Source: Candidatus Caenarcanales bacterium
GTDB taxonomy: Bacteria > Cyanobacteriota > Vampirovibrionia > LMEP-6097
DNA: 33,449 bases
NCBI GenBank assembly: GCA_022447685.1
Contig: JAKVAO010000023.1
Span: 1-33,449 of the forward strand
Direction: 5' to 3'
Positions 15,495-21,382 of this stretch are shown here, one piece after another. How positions within the stretch are numbered: position 1 is the first letter of the stretch; each line of letters starts with the position of its first letter. The position numbers were made by a program, and so were the translations under genes. Under the pieces are notes generated by a model. The model saw nothing but the letters and a program-made list of their open reading frames with translations, made no database searches and had not been told where the DNA came from.

Positions 15495-16199
15495 ATGGTT
15501 GATCAATTGAGAAGAGGAGAGGGGCATAGTTTTGAGAAGTGGGCTCTCTATCAAGCTGATTGAGACCAGGGGAATAAAGGGTCCAGTCCTGCTCAAGGCA
15601 ATGAAGCGGTTGGATATATTCAAGGACAAATAAACAATAGGTCCGAAAACTTTCCATCTAGTCATGAATAACTTAATCAAACCTATTCTGATCAAATCGG
15701 AGAAATAAGCAGGGTTGAGTTTAATTTTCAAGAATCTCAAAATGACCTAAGATTTATAGTTGGATTAGTAGAAGAATATAAAAGTTTCGTCTCTGAAAAA
15801 GAAATTAACAAAGATGAAACTAAATTCAAGATAAATAAAGAATCTTTACAAGGTCTAATTAAATATATTAACGAGAAACTTAAGCCTCAAAACGAAAAGG
15901 ATTACTCTATAGACGATATAAAAGGATTTTATAGTTACAAAACCTTTAAAAAATCTGCAAAAAATCTATATAAACAATTCAAGACAAAGCAAAAAAGTTT
16001 TGATAATCCTCAGAATTTAGTAAAAGATTTTATAAATAATAGAAATGGTATTCTAGGTCTTGCAAGTGATAATTTTGCGAAGAACCCAGCACGGGCTATC
16101 ATTATGGGGTTTGTAGATAATTATGAAGGCTCTTTAGCTCTATCGAATGGTTTAAAAGAGGCACTTAATAAAGTGCTTCCTAAAGAAAAACAACTTTAA
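15495..16199 (+). pseudogene. Unknown gene broken by two in-frame stop codons
   Basis: No intact gene lies between etfA and ccdA, but one phase reads as protein-like for about 700 bp. It opens with ATG at 15495, meets TGA at 15561-15563 and TAA at 15669-15671, then stays open for 176 codons to the TAA at 16197-16199. The long open part has no usable start codon. Its translation is Lys/Asn-rich and looks like a normal soluble protein (for example LASDNFAKNPARAIIMGFVDNYEG). I do not recognise the family. Two point nonsense mutations in one ancestral gene is the simplest reading. A short N-terminal loss with chance upstream openness is the alternative. Confidence 0.5.
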
Positions 16200-16227
16200 G
16201 AAACAACTTTCTATTTCTCAAGTCCAT

Positions 16228-16233
16228 TATAAT
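16228..16233 (+). promoter_or_regulatory. Putative -10 box of ccdA
   Basis: A perfect TATAAT at 16228-16233 is seven bases before the ccdA ATG, again predicting transcription to start at the initiation codon. Confidence 0.5.
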
Positions 16234-16240
16234 TAAGCCT

Positions 16241-16951
16241 ATGATACTTCCTGAATTTTTCGCTGAAAATTTCAACCAATTTCTTCTAACTAAACAAAAC
16301 TCTATACCTTTTATCTGGATGTTAAGTCTTGGACTAATTGGTGGTTTATTATCGAGTCTTAGCCCTTGTGTTTTAAGCTTATTACCATTGAATTTGGCTT
16401 ATATTGGAACTATTGATATCGAGGATAGAAGGCAAGCTTTTAACAAAGCGATACTTTTTGTTCTTGGAGTTTCACTGGTGCTTAGCTTACTTGGAGCATT
16501 CTCAAGTCTTGCTTTTGCTGTTTTCTCAGAGTTTCGCTCCGCTTTAAATATTGGTATCGGTGTTTTTATTATTTTTATGGCAATCATGGTTTTAGGTTGG
16601 ATTGAGCTACCTTTGCCAAGGTTTTTCAAAGAAATGCCGCAGGCTAATCCATTCGTTATAGGTTTGATTTTTGCACTAATTAGTTCTCCATGCTCAAGCC
16701 CAGTATTGTTTGGGGTACTCTCTATGGCAAGTACTGCAGGTTCAGTAGCAGCAAGTGTACTAGTTATGTTTTTCTATTCGCTTGGCTATACTGCAATTAT
16801 ATTTTTTGCGAGTCTTTCTGTTGGTCTCATGAAACAACTCGATTGGTTTAAACAAAATCATTTATTAATTACACGTATCAGTGCTGCTGTGCTTGCAATT
16901 GCTGGAATTTTCTATCTATATCTTGGTCTCCAGAAGACATTTCTTAACTAG
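16241..16951 (+). CDS. ccdA: Cytochrome c biogenesis/thiol transporter CcdA
   Basis: This 236-residue, six-helix membrane protein belongs to the CcdA/DsbD transmembrane family. It carries reducing power from cytoplasmic thioredoxin to the outside for cytochrome c maturation or disulfide repair. The two redox cysteines are visible: Cys43 in LSPCVLSLLP and Cys151 in SSPCSSPVLFG, the paired proline-flanked sites of the family. The length is typical of CcdA without the periplasmic DsbD domains. The repeat protein starts 47 bp downstream, probably as a separate unit. It fits a cell with c-type cytochromes or exported thiol proteins; no ResB/CcsA partner is in the window. Confidence 0.9.
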   Translation: MILPEFFAENFNQFLLTKQNSIPFIWMLSLGLIGGLLSSLSPCVLSLLPLNLAYIGTIDIEDRRQAFNKAILFVLGVSLVLSLLGAFSSLAFAVFSEFRSALNIGIGVFIIFMAIMVLGWIELPLPRFFKEMPQANPFVIGLIFALISSPCSSPVLFGVLSMASTAGSVAASVLVMFFYSLGYTAIIFFASLSVGLMKQLDWFKQNHLLITRISAAVLAIAGIFYLYLGLQKTFLN

Positions 16952-16997
16952 CACTTAATCTTTTCCTGTTACATAACATAAAGGAAAAGAAGAGAAA

Positions 16998-18896
16998 ATG
17001 AGCATAGAAGACACTGTCAGTAAAATTAGTAATTCTGTAGATGAGAATTTAGAAAAGAAAAAACAATTAAAACAAGAAGATGAAGCCACGAGCGAGCAAA
17101 TAGAAGAATCGCAAGATCACTTAGAGGGGCTTAGGTCTCAGCTTTCTGAGAATACGGAATCGGGAGCTTATGATTCTTTAATGGAATCAGAGAACCTTGA
17201 TGCTTCTATTGGTTATGATGGTGATAATGAAGTTGTTTCTGGGACTGGAGAAACTGATGATGTTAGGGTAAGGGGCGACTCGAATAGAGTTTCAACTGGT
17301 GCAGGTGATGACTTAGTTGATATTGGCGGTGAAGCTAATCTCGTAAGAACTGGCTCTGGCGAAGATATAGTTAATCTTGAAGGTGATGCCAATAAGGTGA
17401 GAACTGGAAGTGGTCGTGACTTTGTCGACTCTAATGGTGATCAAAACAATATTGAAACTGGAAGTGGTGATGATGTTCTTGCTAGTCTTGGACATAATAA
17501 TAAAATTAAGACTGGAACTGGTGAAGATTTAATCGACAATAACGGTGATGGCAACACTATTAGAACTCAAAGTGGTGATGATTCAGTTTTGAGTACAGGT
17601 GATAATAATACTCTCAAGCTTGGCAGGGGTGATGATTATGCAGCTGTTTATGGCGATAATAATATGATCAAAACTGGTGCGGGTAGCGATAATATATTTG
17701 TTGAAGGTAAAGATAATGTAGTGAAAGCAGGTTCTGGTAGTGACTTTATTTCTGTCGGTGCTGATTCTGATGGCACTGAGATTCAAGCTGGGTCTGGTTC
17801 TGATGAGATTTATATCGAAAGACAGAATGGTGGCGAGATTAATATTATTGGTGGAGTTGGTCAAGATACTTTGACTCTTGAAGGTAATGAAAGTGAGTTT
17901 GAACTTTCTGTAAATGCAGATACTGGTGATAAAATTTATACTCACATTGAAACAGGTTCTATAATCAATGTTGCAGCGGATGTTGAGAATATCGAATTTT
18001 TTCAGCCAGCTGATATTCCGGATCTAACAACTACGGCTATGGGAGAAGAAGAAGATGCTCCTATTGATCCTGGTGACCCAATTCCTGATCCACCAGATGC
18101 CACAACTTTAGCGGTCGGAGAAGAAGAAGATGCTCCTATTGATCCTGGTGACCCAATTCCAGATCCACCGGATGCTACAACTTTAGCGGTCGGAGAAGAG
18201 GATGACAGTATGCCTCCAGCTGCTTACCCTGACGTGATTAATTATGAAGATAACCAAAATATTTCTACAGGTTCAGGAGATCAAATTATTTATTCGATAG
18301 GTCACCAAAACAACATAAACTCAGGTAGTGGTAGCGATATTATAGTTAGTGGTGGAGATAATAATTCAATAGTCGCAGGTTCTGGTAATGATGTTATTAA
18401 TTCAACTGGTGTGAACAATAATATTGATGCTGGTTCCGGAGACGATGAAATCACCCTGCGAAATATAGAAGAAGGTACAACCGAAGTTAGTGGTGGTTCC
18501 GGTAATGATATTCTATACATAGAAGGCAATGAAGCTGATTTTGATGTTTCTATCAATGCTCAGACTGGAGATCGTGAGTATAGGCATAGAGAAACTGGTG
18601 CTTTGATCAGAGTTGAGGAGAATGTTGAAACTGTAGAGTTCTACCAAGCACCTGATTTTGGAGATATTACAACGATGGCTGATGGTGAAGAAGATGACTG
18701 GACTGCGATTCAAACTAATGCTACAGCAGATACTTATGTGCCAGATCCTGTTTTTCAATTCGGTCCAAATTCTGATGTCAATGAAATTCTTCAAGAGCAA
18801 TTATTGTTAGTTGGTGCATCTAGTAGTGGTCAAGAATTACCACCAGAGCTGTTAGAACAGTTGGCTCTTATGGGAGTTAATGTGAATAATGAATAA
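16998..18896 (+). CDS. Large repeat protein with two 20-residue-repeat beta-helix blocks (RTX-like)
   Basis: This 632-residue acidic protein has no signal peptide or membrane segment. A helical charged N-terminus (1-60) is followed by a block of about ten repeats (around 75-285) with the pattern N-x-I/V-x-TGSGDD-x-I/V-xxxGD, period about 20. This resembles RTX/hemolysin-type glycine-aspartate repeats, which bind calcium and form a beta-roll. A capping module (about 295-345), a Pro/Asp/Glu linker with an exact 25-residue duplication (349-398), a second shorter repeat block (417-500) and a second copy of the capping module (509-560) follow. Export by a type I system is possible but not shown. 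RBS AGGAAAAGAAGAG precedes the ATG. The function is unknown, probably surface or extracellular. Confidence 0.75.
   Translation: MSIEDTVSKISNSVDENLEKKKQLKQEDEATSEQIEESQDHLEGLRSQLSENTESGAYDSLMESENLDASIGYDGDNEVVSGTGETDDVRVRGDSNRVSTGAGDDLVDIGGEANLVRTGSGEDIVNLEGDANKVRTGSGRDFVDSNGDQNNIETGSGDDVLASLGHNNKIKTGTGEDLIDNNGDGNTIRTQSGDDSVLSTGDNNTLKLGRGDDYAAVYGDNNMIKTGAGSDNIFVEGKDNVVKAGSGSDFISVGADSDGTEIQAGSGSDEIYIERQNGGEINIIGGVGQDTLTLEGNESEFELSVNADTGDKIYTHIETGSIINVAADVENIEFFQPADIPDLTTTAMGEEEDAPIDPGDPIPDPPDATTLAVGEEEDAPIDPGDPIPDPPDATTLAVGEEDDSMPPAAYPDVINYEDNQNISTGSGDQIIYSIGHQNNINSGSGSDIIVSGGDNNSIVAGSGNDVINSTGVNNNIDAGSGDDEITLRNIEEGTTEVSGGSGNDILYIEGNEADFDVSINAQTGDREYRHRETGALIRVEENVETVEFYQAPDFGDITTMADGEEDDWTAIQTNATADTYVPDPVFQFGPNSDVNEILQEQLLLVGASSSGQELPPELLEQLALMGVNVNNE
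18042..18191 (+). repeat. 75-bp tandem duplication in the linker of the repeat protein
   Basis: Two nearly identical 75-bp units (18042-18116 and 18117-18191) encode Gly349-Val373 and Gly374-Val398, each reading GEEEDAPIDPGDPIPDPPDA and on to TTLAV. A partial third copy (GEED) follows. The few differences are silent, which points to a recent in-frame duplication. Confidence 0.9.
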
Positions 18897-19074
18897 AAGG
18901 TGGCATCGAGATTTGCTATTTTCTGCTGGAAACGAGTCAAGCGCATGCTTGCATGCATTTGCGAGTGAAAGCAGAAATCACGAAGTATTTTCGACTGAAG
19001 CCGAGTCGAGCGAAAGCTTGCTTTCATTTGCGAGTGAAAGTCGTAAGCACGGAGTTTCCCCGCAGCTAAGCTGA
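18889..19074 (+). CDS. Doubtful 61-residue frame across the tandem repeat units
   Basis: Because the repeat period (69 bp) is a multiple of three, one frame stays open through both units. It encodes two 23-residue repeats, FSAGNESSACLHAFASESRN plus HEV and FSTEAESSESLLSFASESRK plus HGV. The ATG overlaps the stop of the upstream gene and has no Shine-Dalgarno. The sequence change between units follows base pairing rather than protein conservation, so a spurious frame is most likely. It is kept because a Ser/Glu-rich repeated peptide beside an ATP-grasp ligase could be a ligase substrate. Confidence 0.2.
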   Translation: MNKRWHRDLLFSAGNESSACLHAFASESRNHEVFSTEAESSESLLSFASESRKHGVSPQLS

Positions 19075-19177
19075 AGGGGTATTACGCAAATATGGAGAAA
19101 CACTTTTGTTACTCGTTCGTCCTATTCATCTCCTTAGCAGAGCTAAGGAGTATTTCGAACTCCTAATAAGCTCGATG
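18904..19177 (+). repeat. Structured intergenic repeat block with two covarying 69-bp units
   Basis: The 290 bp between the repeat-protein gene and the convergent ATP-grasp gene are nearly all inverted repeats. The block is framed by CATCGAG (18904-18910) and CTCGATG (19171-19177). Inside are two tandem 69-bp units (18920-18988, 18989-19057), identical at 53 of 69 positions. Each folds into a rod with outer arm, bulges and a G(CTTG)C tip. Then come CCCC/GGGG around CAGC/GCTG (19058-19079) and a perfect 9-bp hairpin CTCCTTAGC-aga-GCTAAGGAG (19130-19150). Eight of the sixteen differences between the units are four compensating base-pair changes. An RNA, a mobile palindromic element or a transcript end are all possible. 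Confidence 0.75.
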
Positions 19178-19186
19178 GGGAGTATA

Positions 19187-20077
19187 TTAACTTAAAGCTC
19201 GAATCATAGCTTTGCAGAGTTCACCATTTACATTTCTATCGAAAGAAGTAAACATAGGGTTAGTATTGATTTCTAAGAATTTAAATTCTTCAGTTTTAGG
19301 ACAGTATTTGAAATCAGAGGCTGAGAACTTAAGACCGATTTCTTCATTTACTTTAGCAAGTTTATCTTTGAGATGTTCTGGAGTTGTCTCTGGGACTATG
19401 TCTGTGTTTTTTTGAATAGCTCTATGGTCAAGCTCGTTTGACTTTAATTTAAAGGTGAAGAATTCACCATCAACAAAAAATATTCTTAGTTCCGGGTATT
19501 GAAGAAACTCTTGGAAGAACTGAGGTTCTTTACTTACACCTTCTTTGAAGATTTTTTCATCAAATTTCTTTTTTAATTCCTGTGTGTGATCACCACCGTT
19601 GATTGGCTTGAATATTAATTTTTGCTCGTCTAAAATTTTATTTATTGCTGTAGTTGAATTGCTGACATAGGTCTCTGGTATTGGGATTTGATGTTTCTTG
19701 GCTAGTAATAATGAGTAAGATTTATTGAAATAAGGTTGCGTTAAGAGTTTGCGGTTAAGTAATTTGATATCAGGATTTGCAAGAAGCCATGCAGAGAAAC
19801 TATTTTTCCAGGTCTGAGCGCTTTGCTGGTCTTTGGGATTTTTGGATTCTTGGAATTTGAAAACATCTGTTCTGATGAAAACAGCTTTGCTGTGGTATTC
19901 GTGTCCATTTAGAAACAATTTGTTGTTATTAAGGTCATAGTGATAAGAATGGCAGGTGTTTTGCCCAAATAAAACTAAGTTTAATTTTAGGTCGGTTTCA
20001 TTACTTACTTGAGAAGTAAGGCGAAGTAAGTTAAAGTCCTTTTCACCGCCAATAATTGTTATATCTACTTCTTTCAT
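19187..20077 (-). CDS. ATP-grasp ligase of the RimK/MvdD-like type
   Basis: This 296-residue protein has a pre-grasp domain (1-110) and an ATP-grasp fold. LIFKPINGGDH (about 154-164) is the ATP-binding lysine strand and glycine loop. ELRIFFVDGEFFTFKLKSNE near 197-216 and DHR (compare DWR in MvdC/MvdD) follow. FLEINTNPMF near 268-277 carries the Mg-binding Glu and Asn. The layout resembles the graspetide-forming MvdC/MvdD ligases and RimK-like enzymes, which form amide or ester bonds by carboxylate activation. The substrate is unknown. It is divergent from a ThrE exporter with 34 bp between start codons. A TATAAA six bases before the ATG suggests a leaderless mRNA. Superfamily is firm, subfamily tentative. 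Confidence 0.78.
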   Translation of the reverse strand: MKEVDITIIGGEKDFNLLRLTSQVSNETDLKLNLVLFGQNTCHSYHYDLNNNKLFLNGHEYHSKAVFIRTDVFKFQESKNPKDQQSAQTWKNSFSAWLLANPDIKLLNRKLLTQPYFNKSYSLLLAKKHQIPIPETYVSNSTTAINKILDEQKLIFKPINGGDHTQELKKKFDEKIFKEGVSKEPQFFQEFLQYPELRIFFVDGEFFTFKLKSNELDHRAIQKNTDIVPETTPEHLKDKLAKVNEEIGLKFSASDFKYCPKTEEFKFLEINTNPMFTSFDRNVNGELCKAMIRALS

Positions 20078-20083
20078 ATCTTA

Positions 20084-20105
20084 TTTATATATTCCCAGTT
20101 ACAAT
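20084..20105. promoter_or_regulatory. Face-to-face -10 boxes of the divergent ATP-grasp and thrE genes
   Basis: The two start codons are 34 bp apart. On the minus strand TATAAA (20089-20084) is six bases before the ATP-grasp ATG. On the plus strand TACAAT (20100-20105) is six bases before the GTG of thrE. Both promoters must overlap, with each -35 region lying in or at the edge of the other gene, so the two genes probably compete for, or share, control. Confidence 0.45.
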
Positions 20106-20111
20106 ATTAGT

Positions 20112-21344
20112 GTGTATGATAACGATAGTTTTGAAGATAAAGTGAAATTCTTAAGCTCTCTTGGGCTTGCTCTTCATAAATATGGCTTAGCGGCTCATAA
20201 TCTTGAACGTGTTATTAGTAATGTTGCTGATAGCCTAGGCTTGTACACAGAAGTTTTCTCGACACCTAATATTTTACTGCTTTGTTCTAAGTGCGTGAAA
20301 ACTACAGAAGCTTCTCAAGTGGTGAGAAGAGTTACGCCTGGAAATATTAACTTAGAACTTCTCGAGAAAATTGATCATATTGGTGATATGGTTATTGCTG
20401 GTGAAGTTGCTCTTGCTGATGTTACTTTGGAATTAGAGCAGATTCTTCAGGAGAAGCCTCTTTATAGCCGTCTTTTGCGGTCTTTTGCACATTCATTTAT
20501 TGCTTTTACTATTTCTATTTTCTTTGGCGCAAGTGTTCTTGGAATCATACTCTCAAGCTCAGGTGGTTTCATCGTAGGGGTTATTTGTGCTTATTTAACC
20601 AAAATATTCAAAATTTCAAGGTTTTTAGAGTTTATAGTTGCATTTATAATTTCTTTTTTGAGTCACAGTCTTTTTCACTTCATTCCGCATTTCAATACTA
20701 ACCTTGTTAATATCTCCTCGATTATATTTTTGGTTCCTGGAGTGAGTTTAACTATTGCACTTGCTGAGCTTGCTAACGAAAATCTGGTTTCAGGGACGGC
20801 TAGATTTATGGGGGCAATGATGAATTTGTTTAAGCTGGTATTTGGTCTTGTTATTGGTACTTATGCTGCTGAGTTTTTGTTAGGTTTAAGCCCCACTTAT
20901 ACTAGTGTCACCTACTCCTATCCATATTGGATACAAGGCTTGGCATTAATTGTTATTACTGCTGCATATACTATTTTGATGAATGTGAAGAAAGCCAATA
21001 TCAAATGGATTTTTACCGCTGCGTGTTTCGGTTTCTTCTCTTATAGATTGATTCTCTTATATTCCCAGTACCCTTTTCTTTCGACTTTCTTTGCTGCATT
21101 TGTTGTAAGTTTGCTTGGAAGTTTTTACGCACGCTTCATCAAAAAACCGGCAATTACGGTCTTGCTTCCAGGAATTACTCTTCTTGTTCCAGGAAGTATG
21201 GGACTCAAGAGTCTTTCTTTGGTTCTAGCTGAAGATACTCTACTGGGAATGAATACCTTGATTAAAGTATTTTTCACAGGTATAGCGATTGTTGCCGGTT
21301 TGCTTTTGGGTAATATTATACTGCCACCGAAACGAAACCTTTAA
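20112..21344 (+). CDS. thrE: ThrE-family threonine/serine (or small peptide) exporter
   Basis: This 410-residue membrane protein has the two-part ThrE architecture. The soluble N-terminal half (about 1-120) contains GLALHKYGLAAHNLERV, like the start of YjjP/DUF1212, and is followed by about ten hydrophobic segments including LVPGVSL and a second LLVPGSMGLKSL near 350-362. The second is the matching motif of the YjjB-like half. Corynebacterium ThrE exports threonine, serine and small peptides, driven by the proton gradient. The start is GTG at 20112, because the ATG four bases later is out of frame. Its divergence from an ATP-grasp ligase suggests, without proof, export of that enzyme's product. 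Confidence 0.85.
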   Translation: MYDNDSFEDKVKFLSSLGLALHKYGLAAHNLERVISNVADSLGLYTEVFSTPNILLLCSKCVKTTEASQVVRRVTPGNINLELLEKIDHIGDMVIAGEVALADVTLELEQILQEKPLYSRLLRSFAHSFIAFTISIFFGASVLGIILSSSGGFIVGVICAYLTKIFKISRFLEFIVAFIISFLSHSLFHFIPHFNTNLVNISSIIFLVPGVSLTIALAELANENLVSGTARFMGAMMNLFKLVFGLVIGTYAAEFLLGLSPTYTSVTYSYPYWIQGLALIVITAAYTILMNVKKANIKWIFTAACFGFFSYRLILLYSQYPFLSTFFAAFVVSLLGSFYARFIKKPAITVLLPGITLLVPGSMGLKSLSLVLAEDTLLGMNTLIKVFFTGIAIVAGLLLGNIILPPKRNL

Positions 21345-21372
21345 TAGATAATAGAATTGTCTAAAAGGTTTC
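21334..21372. terminator. Possible bidirectional terminator between thrE and the subtilase
   Basis: GAAACCTTT (21334-21342) and AAAGGTTTC (21364-21372) form a perfect 9-bp stem with a 21-base loop that contains the thrE stop codon. Short T-rich stretches follow on the plus strand. It sits between two converging genes. The long loop makes it a weaker candidate than the hisC-side terminator. Confidence 0.4.
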
Positions 21373-21382
21373 ATTTAAAGAT

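Noticed and set aside
15433..15740. Two minus-strand frames of 74 and 87 codons
   Set aside because: They oppose the protein-like plus-strand phase of the broken gene and look like its shadow.
17200..17800. Regular repeats suggesting a CRISPR or DNA satellite
   Set aside because: The periodicity is at protein level (about 20 codons) with no conserved DNA unit or spacers.
18830..19027. Minus-strand 65-codon frame across the tandem repeat
   Set aside because: Produced by the 69-bp periodicity; half of it is antisense to the repeat-protein gene.
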